From: Hyphomicrobiales bacterium
GTDB taxonomy: Bacteria > Pseudomonadota > Alphaproteobacteria > Rhizobiales > Beijerinckiaceae
Length of the DNA stretch: 64,000 bases
Assembly: GCA_900470775.1 (NCBI GenBank)
Contig: UCBZ01000040.1
Location: 295 to 64,294, forward strand
Direction of reading: 5' to 3'
Made by a program: the position numbers and the translations under genes
The notes under the pieces: generated by a model
The model's database searches: none
What the model saw: the letters and a program-made list of their open reading frames with translations, nothing else
Told to the model about the DNA's origin: nothing
In this document: positions 7,911 through 18,000 of the stretch, in pieces
Position numbering within the stretch: the first letter of the stretch is position 1
Layout: every line of letters starts with the position of its first letter

Positions 7911-9467
7911 ATGAACGACACGGCCACGAACCCCTATGATGCCGTCGCCTATCCAGGGCATTCCTTCTCGCAGACGCATCCGGCCAGGCTTTCGACGATC
8001 GCGCATTTCCACGGCATGGAAGCAGCGCGTCCATCGGCCATGCGCGTGCTCGAACTGGGCTGCGGGCGGGGCGGCAATTTGATCCCGATGGCGGCGCAAT
8101 ATCCCGACAGCCGCTTCGTCGGCATCGATCTGAGCGGCAGCGCGATCGCGCATGCCAGGATCGCGGCTGCGGAGATCGAGCTCGGCAATCTCGTCTTCCA
8201 CCATCGCGACATCATGGATGTCGCGGCAGAGCTCGGGCAGTTCGACTACATCCTCGTCCATGGCGTCTATTCCTGGGTGCCGGATTTCGTGCGCGAGAAG
8301 ATCATCGCAGTTTTTGGCGAGTTGCTCGCGCCGCAGGGCCTGGCCTATGTCAGCTACAACGCGCTGCCCGGCTGCCGGCTGCGCGATCTGGCGCGCGACG
8401 TCATGCTGTACGCGACGCGTGACATTTCCGATCCGCAAGAGCGCGTCCGCGTGGCGCGTGCCTCGCTCAAGGCCTTCGCCGAGGCGAGCGACCCCGCCAG
8501 CTTCCATGGGGCGGCTCTGCGGCAACGGCTGGAGCAGCTCACCGACCTGCCCGACAACGTGCTCTATCACGACGACCTGAATCCGGGAGCGCGGGCCTTC
8601 GCCCTGCACGATGTTCTCGGCTCGGCGCAGCGACATGGCCTGCAGTTCCTGGCCGAGGCCTCCTTCCCCAACATGTATGGCGCTGCCAAGGGGCCGGCGC
8701 AGGCGATGCTGGCGGAAATCCCAACCGAAGAGGCGGCGCACAGGGAGCAGTCGCTCGACCTGCTGATCGGCCGCGCCTTCCGCGAGACGCTGCTCTGCCG
8801 GGCCGACATCCCGCTGCGGCGCGGCATCAAGCCCGGCGCGCTCAAGCCCTACCACCTCGCAGCGAACTCCCGTCTGGTGATGGAGACGGAGGGCGAGGAG
8901 CAGAAGCCGGGCGTCGACCGGTTCGAGTTCGACCAGGGCGTGCGGCTGTCGGTCGATCTGCATCTGTGCAAATCGGCGCTGCGCCAGCTCAGCGCGGCCT
9001 GGCCGGCCAGCATCGCTTTTGAGGATCTCGTGGCGCGGGCGGTGGCGGAGGTGGGGGATGAACTCGGGCCCGATGTCGAGGCTCAGATCGAGCGGCTCGA
9101 CGAGGCGCTGATCGCGATCTTCAAGGCGGGCCTGCTCGACATCACGCTGGAGGCGCCGCCTTTGACGACCGTCGTCGCCGAGCGACCCAGGGCGAGCGAG
9201 GTGGCGCGCTGGCAGGCGACGACGACGCGGGAGGTCACCGATCTGCGCCATCGGATGGTGGCGCTCGACGGCGTCATCGTGCGCAAGTTCGTCTGCCTGC
9301 TCGACGGCTCGCGCACGCCGGAGATGCTGCTGACCGATCTCAACGCCTTCCTCGACGAGGCCCATGGCTCGGGGGCCAATGTCGGCGACCTGCCCAGGCG
9401 GGCCACGGCCGAGGAGGTCGCGATGCATCTGAAGGACGTCGCGCGGCTCGGCTTGCTCCATGCTTGA
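7911..9467 (+). CDS. Class I SAM-dependent methyltransferase with methyltransferase regulatory domain
   Basis: This 518-residue cytoplasmic protein has an N-terminal Rossmann methyltransferase (residues about 35-170; glycine-rich motif I VLELGCGRGGN, acidic motif II FVGIDLSG, and YILVHGVYSWVP). A methyltransferase regulatory domain follows (about 220-310, LYHDDLNP to FLAEASFPNMY). The C-terminal part is a helical/winged-helix region similar to that of bacterial protein-lysine methyltransferases (LDGSRTPEMLLTDL). The known relatives act on protein lysines, so a protein target is plausible, but none is visible here. The ATG at 7911 starts the first conserved block; the open frame extends upstream without protein-like sequence. 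It precedes the zinc-ribbon transglycosylase on the same strand. Confidence 0.85.
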   Translation: MNDTATNPYDAVAYPGHSFSQTHPARLSTIAHFHGMEAARPSAMRVLELGCGRGGNLIPMAAQYPDSRFVGIDLSGSAIAHARIAAAEIELGNLVFHHRDIMDVAAELGQFDYILVHGVYSWVPDFVREKIIAVFGELLAPQGLAYVSYNALPGCRLRDLARDVMLYATRDISDPQERVRVARASLKAFAEASDPASFHGAALRQRLEQLTDLPDNVLYHDDLNPGARAFALHDVLGSAQRHGLQFLAEASFPNMYGAAKGPAQAMLAEIPTEEAAHREQSLDLLIGRAFRETLLCRADIPLRRGIKPGALKPYHLAANSRLVMETEGEEQKPGVDRFEFDQGVRLSVDLHLCKSALRQLSAAWPASIAFEDLVARAVAEVGDELGPDVEAQIERLDEALIAIFKAGLLDITLEAPPLTTVVAERPRASEVARWQATTTREVTDLRHRMVALDGVIVRKFVCLLDGSRTPEMLLTDLNAFLDEAHGSGANVGDLPRRATAEEVAMHLKDVARLGLLHA

Positions 9468-9594
9468 CGGGTAGGGGCTTCAGATTGTGCCAGCCATCCC
9501 ACGGGCGTATCCTGACGCAGCGGCACGCGCTGGCGATACCGTGTCGCGGGAGTGCCGGTGCCGCGGGCTGCGCCGGCCCGGTTGGTGATGGCCG

Positions 9595-11250
9595 ATGAGC
9601 GAACGCTTCAAGCAGTTCCAGGCCGTGTTTCCCGAAGAGGCCTGCCTCAATGCGCTGATGCGCGCGCGTCACGGCGGCAGCGGCATGACCTGCCCGGCCT
9701 GCAGCCGGCCCTCGACTTTCGAGCCTCGACCGAAGCTGCGCGCCTTTTCCTGCGGCCACTGCAACTACATGATCCAGCCCGGCGCCGGCACGCCGCTGGA
9801 CAACCGCCGTACACCGCTGCAGCTCTGGTTCTTCGCGCTCAAGCTGATCTCCGAGCAGGGGGCCAAGGCGGCGACGGGCCTGATCGAGCGCGAGGCCAGG
9901 GTGCCGGGGATCACGGCGCGGCGGCTGGTCGACGATCTTGTGGCCCTCGAGGGGCAGGGGCTCGGCTGGTTCGATGCGCTGCGCCGGCTCGTCGCGGGCG
10001 AAAAGGCCGTGCCTGCTGCGTCTGTGGCGGGCAAGACCGCGGACAAAAATGCGAAAGCCGAGCCGTCGAAGGCGAAGGAGGCGGGTGCCAAGCCGCCGCC
10101 ATCCGCCTTCGGACAGGCGCCTGCCGGCACGCGGCAGGCGTCCGGGCGGATGATGCTGATCGGGCTTGCCGCCGGCATCGTCTGCGTTGTTGCGGCCGTG
10201 CTCGGCATCGCGATGGCCAAGCTACGGCAGCAGGAGGCGCCACCGGACCCGGAGATGGTCGCGATCCTGGCCGCGCCGGCACTCCAGACCGCGGCGCGGC
10301 CGTCGCTGATCCTGTCCTCGGTCGAAAGCGACCTGGAGGCGGCGCGGCAGGCGACGGAATTCGCGCTCAAAAACGATCCGACGCTGGCGGCGATCAAGGA
10401 ACAGGCGGCCGCGCCGGTGGAGCAACCCAGCGTGCCGCTGGCGCTGCCGCCGTCGAATATCCTGCTTGTGCCGCCGAAACTCTCACCCGGCCAAGCCACG
10501 CCGGGACCAAGGTCGCAGATTCCCAAGGCGCCGATCACCAGCAGCGGCGATCCCGAACAATTGCTGACCTTCGGCCCGATCAAGATCCGCCGCCATCTCG
10601 TCGATACGATCGTGCGGGCCGGCAAGGTCGTCGGAGCCGACCCGACGCTGCTGATGGCGGTCGCCGACAAGGAATCCTCGTTCTCGACCTCGGTCCAGGC
10701 CAAGACCTCGTCGGCGACCGGGCTCTATCAGTTTATCGAGCAGACCTGGCTCGGCGTCGTCAGCGAGTTCGGCGTCAAGCACGGGCTCGCCGCAGACGTG
10801 AAGCTGATCGGACGCAACGGCCGGCAGTTCTTCGTTTCGGATGCGACGGAACGGCAACGCATCCTCGACCTCAGGCGCGAACCCTATCTCTCGGCGCTGC
10901 TCGCCGGCGAAATGCTGAAGCGCGACACGCTCCGGCTGGAGAAGGCGATGGGGCGCCATCTGACCGGTGGCGAGATCTACCTGATCCATTTCCTCGGGCC
11001 GGATGCCGCCCAGACCTTCATCGAGACGATGGAGGAGAAGCCCGACATCAAGGCGGCCGATCTGCTGCCGCGCCCGGCGCAGGCCAACCGGCCGATCTTC
11101 TATGCCGAGGCCGGGGGCGAGACCAAGACGCTCTCGGTCTCCGAGGTCCACAAGAAGTTCAACGACATGATCAAGATCCGCCTCGACCGCTACAGCACGG
11201 TGCGGCCGGGAGCGGCACAAGCCATCGCCCGGCCGCCCGTCAAGAAGTGA
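9595..11250 (+). CDS. Membrane-anchored lytic transglycosylase with N-terminal IS1595-type zinc ribbon
   Basis: The 551-residue chain has three parts. Residues 1-95 resemble the N-terminal zinc ribbon of IS1595 transposases: FPEEACLNAL, CPAC at 33-36, CGHC at 53-56, then a TPLQLWFFALKLIS helix. A single transmembrane helix lies at about 186-208 after an Ala/Lys linker. A lytic transglycosylase fold follows at about 330-500, with catalytic Glu360 (MAVADKESSF), SATGLYQF and GGEIYLIHFLGP. No DDE transposase domain is present. The topology implies a cytoplasmic zinc ribbon and a periplasmic murein hydrolase, which could open the cell wall for T6SS assembly; that role is inferred from position next to the cluster. 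The ATG at 9595 is chosen because the ribbon begins immediately after it. Confidence 0.85.
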   Translation: MSERFKQFQAVFPEEACLNALMRARHGGSGMTCPACSRPSTFEPRPKLRAFSCGHCNYMIQPGAGTPLDNRRTPLQLWFFALKLISEQGAKAATGLIEREARVPGITARRLVDDLVALEGQGLGWFDALRRLVAGEKAVPAASVAGKTADKNAKAEPSKAKEAGAKPPPSAFGQAPAGTRQASGRMMLIGLAAGIVCVVAAVLGIAMAKLRQQEAPPDPEMVAILAAPALQTAARPSLILSSVESDLEAARQATEFALKNDPTLAAIKEQAAAPVEQPSVPLALPPSNILLVPPKLSPGQATPGPRSQIPKAPITSSGDPEQLLTFGPIKIRRHLVDTIVRAGKVVGADPTLLMAVADKESSFSTSVQAKTSSATGLYQFIEQTWLGVVSEFGVKHGLAADVKLIGRNGRQFFVSDATERQRILDLRREPYLSALLAGEMLKRDTLRLEKAMGRHLTGGEIYLIHFLGPDAAQTFIETMEEKPDIKAADLLPRPAQANRPIFYAEAGGETKTLSVSEVHKKFNDMIKIRLDRYSTVRPGAAQAIARPPVKK

Positions 11251-11282
11251 GCGGGCGGCGTCGATAAATTGCAGCAACGGAT

Positions 11283-11304
11283 GCCTTCGGTGATCGCCGA
11301 AGGC
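11283..11304 (+). other. Perfect 8-bp inverted repeat between the transglycosylase and the 93-residue gene
   Basis: GCCTTCGG and CCGAAGGC are separated by six bases. No T-run follows, so it is not a typical intrinsic terminator. It could be an mRNA hairpin or an operator about 24 bases upstream of the next start codon. Confidence 0.4.
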
Positions 11305-11327
11305 CGACCAACAGGGAGAGATAGACG

Positions 11328-11609
11328 ATGGCCGCCAACCGTTTCGAGCAGGTCGACGAGGCACAGGCCGACGCGATCACATTGACGCTGATTCAGCGGG
11401 ACGGCGCGACGCTCGGCCGCATCGCCTGCCCGGCGGAGCTGGCCGGCGGTCATCTGGTCAACGACTTCGTCAGCGACGAGATGGAGCCGAAAGAGGCCTT
11501 CCGCTCGGCGGTCCGGCTCGCCAACGAAATCCAGGCGCCGATCGTCGTCGAGGATGCGGAAGGGCTCTGGCAGGACGACTGGGGCGTGCTCTATCGCGAG
11601 GAGGATTAG
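11328..11609 (+). CDS. Conserved-looking small acidic protein of unknown function
   Basis: This 93-residue soluble protein has no signal peptide or membrane segment and is strongly acidic (VDEAQADAIT, DFVSDEMEPKE, VVEDAEGLWQDDWG). A good ribosome-binding sequence, AGGGAGAG, precedes the ATG. I do not recognise the family. It sits on the plus strand between the zinc-ribbon transglycosylase and the 3' end of ppkA, on which it converges. Its reading frame has the codon pattern of its neighbours, and the terminal EED fits a real gene end. A role as a small adaptor or cytoplasmic regulator cannot be claimed. Confidence 0.6.
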   Translation: MAANRFEQVDEAQADAITLTLIQRDGATLGRIACPAELAGGHLVNDFVSDEMEPKEAFRSAVRLANEIQAPIVVEDAEGLWQDDWGVLYREED

Positions 11610-11634
11610 CGGCGAAGGCGGGAGCCGCCGGCCG

Positions 11635-13557
11635 TCAGTCGATCCGGAAATACCTGACGCCGATGCCGATCCTGCCGCCCTGACGGGCGACATCCTGCCT
11701 CAGGCTGGCGAAGAAGTCGCTCGACGGCGTCGGGTTTGGACCTGACAGCGCGGGCAGCGGCGCCTGGCTGACGAAGGTCAGGACGGTCTGCGGGCGCGTG
11801 CCGCCGCCGGCCGATTCGAGCTTGAGGTTGAAGCTCGCCCGGCGGCCATCGCGCCTGAGATAGCTCGCCAGATTATAGACCAGACCGTCATCGCCGATCA
11901 GCACGACGGCGACATTGCGGCCGCCGTCATTCTCGACAGTGCCGCTCAGCACATCGCCGCTCTTCATGTTGAAGGCGTTGATCTGCAGCCGCGGCGTGCG
12001 ATCGACATTGTCGCCGAGCTGGCGCAGGAAATCGGCCATCGGACATTGCGCCGCCGTGACCGGGCGCAGATGGATCTGGGCCTCGAAGCCGTGCGCGCCC
12101 TTGAAGGCGGTGTCGAAGGCGACGAAAGGCTCGGTCGCATTGCCGAAGCCTTCGAGCACGGCCCGCTTCTCGGTCAGTTCCGTCGGCCAGAGGAAGAAGC
12201 AGGGACCACCGTCATAATTGGCGATGTAGTTCTGGATGCGCTCGACCTGCGTGCGTGGCTGAGAGTCCGGCGCCGGCGGAGCCGGCGTCGGAGCGGGGGT
12301 GGGCGTCGGGGCAGGGATTGGCGTTGGAGCCGGAGCAGGGATCGGCGGGGGTGTCGGTATCGGCGGCGGGGTCGGAGTCGGAATGGGCTGCGGTATGGGA
12401 GTCGGCGCGGGCGTCGGGGCTGGGACCGGAGCCGGGGTTGGCGTCGGAGCGGGAGTGGGAGCTGGCACGGGAACGGGTGTCAGGTCAGGCACCGGTACAG
12501 GGGGGAGCGTCGGAGTCGGTTCGATCAACTCCGGGCCCGGATTGACCGGCGGGGCGGTACCGACCTGCGACTGCAGCATGGTCCAGCCAAGATAGCCACC
12601 GCCGCCCAGCAGCACGAGTGCGGCCAGGGCGGCGATCGTCCGGTTGGCGCCTCCGGACTTCGGGCCGGCAGCAGCGGCCGGTTTCGGCTTGCGGTTGAAC
12701 GCCGTCTTGGGCTCCCAGGCCGCCACCTCGGACATGTCGCCCAGGCGGTCGGCGGGGTCGGCTGCGAGCATGCGCGTCAGCAGCGGCTTGATCCGGGCAT
12801 CGACCGCCGAGAGATCGGGCACGCGGCGGCGCTTGTCGAGAATCTGGACCTGCGTGCCGCCCATGTCGAGCGCCTTGCCGGCAAGCGCCTCGGCGAGCAC
12901 CAGCCCGAAGGAGTACATGTCGGAGCGGCCGGTGACGTCGCCGCCATAGAGGCCGAGCTGCTCGGGTGAGACATAGTTGTATTTGCCGGCGAAGCCGGAA
13001 CCGATGACGGTGCCTTCGCCCAGGACGCTCGAGCGGGCGATGCCGAAATCGATGATCTTGGCCCGCGCCATATTGCCGCCCGGCAGGATGATGTTGTCGG
13101 GCGAGACATCGCGGTGGACGATCCCGAGCAGATGGGCGGCGTGGAGGCCGGGCGCAATGCGCCGGCGCAGCACGTCGACCTCGTCGAGGCTGAGCGGGCC
13201 CTGCTTGATGCGCTCGGAGAGAGGCTGGCCGTCGACGAATTCCATCGCAAGATAGGGCGACTGCGTCACCGGATCGATGGTGAAGACGTAATAGCGGACG
13301 ATCGCCTCGTTATAGAGGTTGTGGAGCGCAGCCGCTTCGCGCCGGAACAGGGCGAGCGCAGCTTCGTCGCGCGCCATTTCCGGGCGGATCATCTTGATCG
13401 CGACGGCGTCGCCGGTCTGGATGGCGCGGCCCTTGTAGACCTCGCCCATGCCGCCGACCGCGATTAGGCGCTCGACCTCGTAGATGCCGTTCAGCGTCGT
13501 TCCGGCGGAAACGGCTCCTGCACGCGGGGCAAAGACGGTGCGATCGGCATCGCTCAT
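11635..13557 (-). CDS. ppkA: T6SS serine/threonine protein kinase PpkA-like, single-pass membrane protein
   Basis: This 640-residue Hanks-type kinase has the kinase domain at about 25-290: glycine loop [12 protein letters not shown], catalytic Lys55 (VAIKMIRPE), HRDVSPDN with Asp150, and DFG at 170-172. A transmembrane helix ([17 protein letters not shown]) follows at about 325-345. Then comes a long Pro/Thr/Ala-rich spacer and a C-terminal periplasmic domain of about 170 residues, probably the sensor. In T6SS systems PpkA phosphorylates an FHA protein or TssL to trigger assembly, opposed by PppA. The start at 13557 forms an ATGA overlap with the pppA stop, implying coupled translation. It is the last gene of the tssK-tssL-tssM-tagF-pppA-ppkA block. 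Confidence 0.93.
   Translation of the reverse strand: MSDADRTVFAPRAGAVSAGTTLNGIYEVERLIAVGGMGEVYKGRAIQTGDAVAIKMIRPEMARDEAALALFRREAAALHNLYNEAIVRYYVFTIDPVTQSPYLAMEFVDGQPLSERIKQGPLSLDEVDVLRRRIAPGLHAAHLLGIVHRDVSPDNIILPGGNMARAKIIDFGIARSSVLGEGTVIGSGFAGKYNYVSPEQLGLYGGDVTGRSDMYSFGLVLAEALAGKALDMGGTQVQILDKRRRVPDLSAVDARIKPLLTRMLAADPADRLGDMSEVAAWEPKTAFNRKPKPAAAAGPKSGGANRTIAALAALVLLGGGGYLGWTMLQSQVGTAPPVNPGPELIEPTPTLPPVPVPDLTPVPVPAPTPAPTPTPAPVPAPTPAPTPIPQPIPTPTPPPIPTPPPIPAPAPTPIPAPTPTPAPTPAPPAPDSQPRTQVERIQNYIANYDGGPCFFLWPTELTEKRAVLEGFGNATEPFVAFDTAFKGAHGFEAQIHLRPVTAAQCPMADFLRQLGDNVDRTPRLQINAFNMKSGDVLSGTVENDGGRNVAVVLIGDDGLVYNLASYLRRDGRRASFNLKLESAGGGTRPQTVLTFVSQAPLPALSGPNPTPSSDFFASLRQDVARQGGRIGIGVRYFRID
12262..12540 (-). 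repeat. Pro/Thr/Ala-coding minisatellite in the ppkA linker
   Basis: The region is built from near-repeats of a short GC-rich unit encoding alternating Pro with Thr, Ala, Val or Ile ([23 protein letters not shown]). It forms the extended spacer between the membrane helix and the C-terminal sensor-like domain of the kinase. Such tracts are prone to length changes by slipped replication in multiples of the unit. Confidence 0.75.
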
Positions 13558-14351
13558 GGTGCGTCGCTCCCCTGCATGCGCATATTGGGCATCCACTGCG
13601 TACTCCCGGTGTCGTCCGCATGATAGCGGACGATGATGACCGTGACGTTGTCGCGCGCACCGCGCTGGAGCGTCAGCGCCAGCAGGGCGTCGCAGGCCTC
13701 CTGCGCGCCGGCATCGCCGACGGCATGCAGAATCTCGTCGTCCTGGACATGCTCGGTCAAGCCGTCCGAACAGAGCACGAAGACGTCGTCGCCCGCGATC
13801 TCGCCTGAGTCGAGATCGAGCTCGGGCATGTCGTGCACGCCGATGGCACGGGTGATGACATGCCGCCGCGGCGAGAGCTTCGCCTCCTCAGGTGTCAGCA
13901 CGCCCCGTTCGACCATGTCCTGGACCTCGGTATGGTCGCGCGACATCTGCGTGATCTGGCCCGCGCGGACGAGATAGATGCGGCTGTCGCCGGACCAGAC
14001 GCATGCGAAATGCCGCTCATGGACGAGCAGCACAGCCAGCGTCGAGCCCATCGGCGCGCCGCCATTGTCGCTGATGTGCTGGCGCAGCTCGGCATTGGCC
14101 TGGAGCACGCCGTCTTCCAGCCGCGCCAGCAGGTCAGGCGCCGACTGGGCCGCGCCGATGCGCTCGATGGCGGCGGCGACCGTCGCGCTCGCCAGCGCCC
14201 CATTCTCGTGGCCGCCCATGCCGTCAGCCACGGCCCAGACGCCGAATTCCGGCCGGACGACCAGGTTGTCCTCGTTGGCACTGCGGACGCGGCCGACATG
14301 GCTGATCGCGCCGGTCTCAAACGGGGCGGTCGCACGGCTGAGGTCGGTCAT
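13554..14351 (-). CDS. pppA: T6SS PP2C-family protein phosphatase PppA-like
   Basis: This 265-residue soluble phosphatase has the PP2C metal-binding motifs: [11 protein letters not shown] near the N-terminus, [33 protein letters not shown] and [12 protein letters not shown]. It would remove the phosphate set by PpkA and so switch T6SS assembly off. Its stop codon overlaps the ppkA start and its start overlaps the tagF stop, both as ATGA, so the three are probably translated in fixed ratio. The length is typical for the family. No membrane segment is visible, so it acts in the cytoplasm on the TagH/PpkA pathway. Confidence 0.93.
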   Translation of the reverse strand: MTDLSRATAPFETGAISHVGRVRSANEDNLVVRPEFGVWAVADGMGGHENGALASATVAAAIERIGAAQSAPDLLARLEDGVLQANAELRQHISDNGGAPMGSTLAVLLVHERHFACVWSGDSRIYLVRAGQITQMSRDHTEVQDMVERGVLTPEEAKLSPRRHVITRAIGVHDMPELDLDSGEIAGDDVFVLCSDGLTEHVQDDEILHAVGDAGAQEACDALLALTLQRGARDNVTVIIVRYHADDTGSTQWMPNMRMQGSDAP

Positions 14352-15055
14352 GGTCCGGCTCGCCCCTGTTGGAGGAACGCATCGAAACGGCCGGTCAGCA
14401 GGCCGGCGAACAGATAGGGGTCCGGCAGGCCGTGGCCGACCAAGGCGAGCGGCTCGAAATTGTCGCCGCCCACGGTCCAGAAGCAGGTCGAATGCGCATA
14501 GGCGCGGGCATGGTCCTCAACGCGCAGCGCCGCCAGCCGCTCGGGAAAGCCCTGGGCGGAGCGGGCGGTGACGATCGTGCCGTCAGACAGGCGCACCATA
14601 TCGGCGGGCGGCGCCGCGAGCAGCGCGTCATTGGGCACGCGCAACTGCGAGAGCCGCAGCGACACCGCCTCGAAACTCGCCTCGGCATCGAGCGCCTGCA
14701 GCAGGAAATCCTCGATCTCGCCGTACCAGGCATCCTGCGGATCGAGCTCCGGATGCGGGATGGCGCCGCCGGGTTCCGCCACCGTGAAAGCCGTCAGCGG
14801 GAAATAGCGGCCGATGCCGTCGACCGAGGGCATGAAGGCGCCGGCCACCGTCTGGCCGCAGAGGGCCTGGCCGATCCAGAAGCGCCAGATCGGCGCGTTG
14901 AGGAAGGCCTGCTGCCAGGCCGCGCCCATCTCCAGCCGGCTCGCGGTCAGCCCGCCCTGGAGCCAGGCCTCGTAGACCTTGAGAAAGGCGGCCGGAGCAT
15001 TCACGGCGATGAAGTCGCGCTTGCCCGGAAGCTTCCCGAACAATCCACACGCCAT
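14348..15055 (-). CDS. tagF: T6SS-associated protein TagF (ImpM family)
   Basis: This 235-residue protein starts with the family signature FGKLPGKRDFI and carries WLQGGL, FWIGQALCG and SVDGIGRYFPL blocks typical of TagF/ImpM. In characterised systems TagF is a posttranslational repressor of T6SS assembly that works beside or with PppA; in some species the two are fused, whereas here they are adjacent and overlapping. It lies four bases after the tssM stop and is coupled to pppA. It is expected to act in the cytoplasm at the FHA protein or membrane complex. Confidence 0.92.
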   Translation of the reverse strand: MACGLFGKLPGKRDFIAVNAPAAFLKVYEAWLQGGLTASRLEMGAAWQQAFLNAPIWRFWIGQALCGQTVAGAFMPSVDGIGRYFPLTAFTVAEPGGAIPHPELDPQDAWYGEIEDFLLQALDAEASFEAVSLRLSQLRVPNDALLAAPPADMVRLSDGTIVTARSAQGFPERLAALRVEDHARAYAHSTCFWTVGGDNFEPLALVGHGLPDPYLFAGLLTGRFDAFLQQGRAGP

Positions 15056-15059
15056 CGCC

Positions 15060-18000
15060 TCAGATCCCGGCCGGGCAGCGGATGTCCCGCAGGGCAGGCA
15101 GGACGAGCGGGTTCTTCAGCGAGCCGACGCCGAACTGGTAGCCGACCTGGCGGCCGCCGCCCGACAGCGTCAGACCGACATTGTCGCCCTGCTTGAGCAT
15201 CGAGCCCGCGTCGAGCATGCGGAAGAACGACCAGACGCCGTTGGCCTCGAACAGCTTGGCCTCGCCCGAAGGGGCGCTCGGCGTGTTGGAGAAGAAGCCG
15301 CCGCCGAAGGCGCCGCCTCCGCTCGCGCCGCCCAGCGTCAGCGTCACCGCCGTGCGGGCGATACCGGCGCCAGGCCACATCACCGGCACCGGCGTGTTGA
15401 CGCCCTGCTGGCTCGCCACGGTGAAGCCGTTGATCTCGAGCTTGGCGCTCGCCGCATCGGCCGAGAGCGCGGTCGGCACCACGATCATCTGGAAGGAGGG
15501 CAGGTTGCCGCCGGTCGGGAAGAAGGCCTCCTTGATCTCGCTGGCGCGCTGGAACTCGCGCAACGTCGTCGGCGAGAGCGAGCGGGCGACGCGGCTTTCG
15601 ACGCGCCAGGTCCATTGCGCCTTGGAGCTGTCGACATAGGGTTCGAGCCGCTCCTTGTAGAACTTGTCCATGATGCCGCCCGGCGCGAAGAGGCGGGCGA
15701 AATCCGCCAGCGGCACCTCGCGCGCGCTCGCCTTCACGAAGGGGTAGCGGTTGGCCATGACCTCGGTGCAGACGCGGCTGACCTGGTCGCCCAGGGCCTG
15801 CCGCAGCAGCGCGACGGTAGCGCCCGTGGCGTCGCCCTCGAAGTCGTTGACGGCGGAGACCACCATGCCGTCGAAGGGCGCCGGGTAGCGCGAGGAATTG
15901 GCGCGCAGCGACGCGATCAACGGAACCAGCGCCGCATTGGCCGCTGCCGACTGGGCCGGATTGGTCGCGGCGATGGCGAGGTTCTGGTTGATCTCGGCCA
16001 GGATCTGCAGAAGCTGGTCGACCGGCCGGCGCCCGAGATCGCCCTCGACCAGAACATGGAACGGCTTGAATTGGCTCTCGATATTGGCGCCGAGCGCCTC
16101 GTTGCCGCCACCGCCGAGGACGCGCTCGACGCCCGGCGCGCTGAGCGGCAGGTTCGCTCCCAGCCGGCTCAACGCGTCTGTGGCCCGCTTCTCGAGGACA
16201 TCGGTCGCGGCGGCGGCTGCCGCCTTCCGGGCCGAGGGGCGCTCCTTGGTCAGCTGCGTCTCGTCCCTGACCGATTCGAGGATCTGCTTAAAGGGCGACG
16301 TCGCGGCGGCCATGGCGCTCAGCGCGACATATTGCGGCTTGTCGGCATTGAGTGGGCGCAGCTTGAGGCGGCGCAAGGTACGCTGCCAAGAGGCGACGTA
16401 GTCGCGGCTGTAGAGCTTCAACAGATCCTGAAACAGCGTCGCATACTGCGCGATGATCGCCTGCTGGTCGGTGTTCTCGCCCAGCACCCAGCGTTCCTTC
16501 TCGATGCGGTCGCCGATGTCACCGAGACGATCGACGAAGGCGTTCTGGAAGCCGTCATAGGTGTAGAAATAGGGCACGCGGATCGCGTCGAGATCCTCGC
16601 CGCCGACGCCCTCGAAGGCGAGCCTGACATCGGAGCCGCCGCGTCTTGCCGCGACCCAGTCCTTCTGGCTCTGCGAGCGGGCCTGGGTACGCAGCAGCTC
16701 ATAGGCGCGCTCGGCGATGCTGAGGCGGCGCAGCGTGCGCTGGCTGTTCTCGATCAGGGATTGGTTGAGCCGGACGATGGGCTCGTTCGCGCCATCGTCC
16801 AGATCGAGCATGGCGACAAGGTGCTCTTCCAGCGCCTCGCGGCCCTTGGCATTGGCTGCGCCGGGGAAGAGGTTCTCGGCCCAGTCGAGCCGCATCCAGG
16901 AGATTACGAGGTCGCGGTCGAGCTTCGCCTGGCCGCCAACCATCATGTAGACCTTGAGCCCCTCATAGACGAAGCCGGGATTGTTGGCGTTGGCCTCGAG
17001 CTGCTCCTCGAGCCGGAAGATGATGCGCGAGCGCAGCATCCGCTCCAGCGCCTGCTGATAGGTGATCTCGCCGGCGTTCTGGAGCCGGTCGCGCTGGCTC
17101 AGGCCGAAGGTGGCGGGGATCGGAGTCGGGTCGGAGCGGGTGGCATAGCCAGCCGGCAGGTTGCGCAGCTTGTGCAGCAGCGGCAGCACGCGGCTGAAAT
17201 TGCGCTCCGAGATCGTCGTCTCCTGCAGCACCGGGGCTGCACTGCTGCGATAATCGGAGAGGCCGTAATTGGTCGCGGTGATGAGATCGCTGTTGCGCGA
17301 GAAGCTGGTCCACCACAGGCCGAGCGCCGCCAGCGACAGGAGCGCGATGGTGGCGAAGCCGGCGACCCGCCACATGGTGGTGCGGCGCGTCGCGCCGAGA
17401 TCGGTCGAGACCCAGCCGGCCTCGCCGATGATGACCTTCTGGATCAGATCGGTGAGGAAGTAGCTCTTGCCGCGGCCGGAATAGGAGCCGGCGCTGGCAT
17501 GCTCGCTGCCGAAATTGCGCGAGAGCGCGCCGATCAGCTGGTCGATCGGCGTGCCCTCCTGCGTGCCCGAGGTGAAGTAGAAGCCGCGCAGCGTGGCGTT
17601 GGCGTGGTAGCGCGTCGGCTCGAAGACGCGGTCGAGGAAATCGACGACCGAGCGCTTCAGCGTCGCCATCTGGCTCGGGAAGCCGAAGATCTGGGCGCGC
17701 GCCGTGGGGTTGGCCTCGTCCTGCAGCCGGTCGGGCAGGCGCTCGTTCAGGCGCTCGATCAGCGCGTCGTATTCGGGCGCGACATCGCCGATCATGTTGC
17801 GGGTCTTGTCGGTGGTTTGGAAGGAGTGGCCCCAGACCATGCGGCGCTGCGGCTCCGACAAGGCGCCGAAGAACTCGTTGAAGCCGGCGATCAAATCCGA
17901 CTTGGTGAAGACCGCATAGACCGGGAAATCGACCTTGAGCCGTTCGTTCAGTTCGAGCAGGCGGTTGCGGATGGCGTCGGCATGGGCGGCGATCTCCTCC

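Noticed and set aside
6262..8034. Minus-strand open frame of 590 residues across the OmpA-like gene
   Set aside because: It crosses two real genes and an intergenic gap and lacks any family pattern.
9595..9880. Reading the zinc-ribbon gene as an IS1595 transposase or remnant
   Set aside because: Only the N-terminal ribbon is transposase-like; no DDE domain, no terminal inverted repeats, and the frame continues into an intact transglycosylase.
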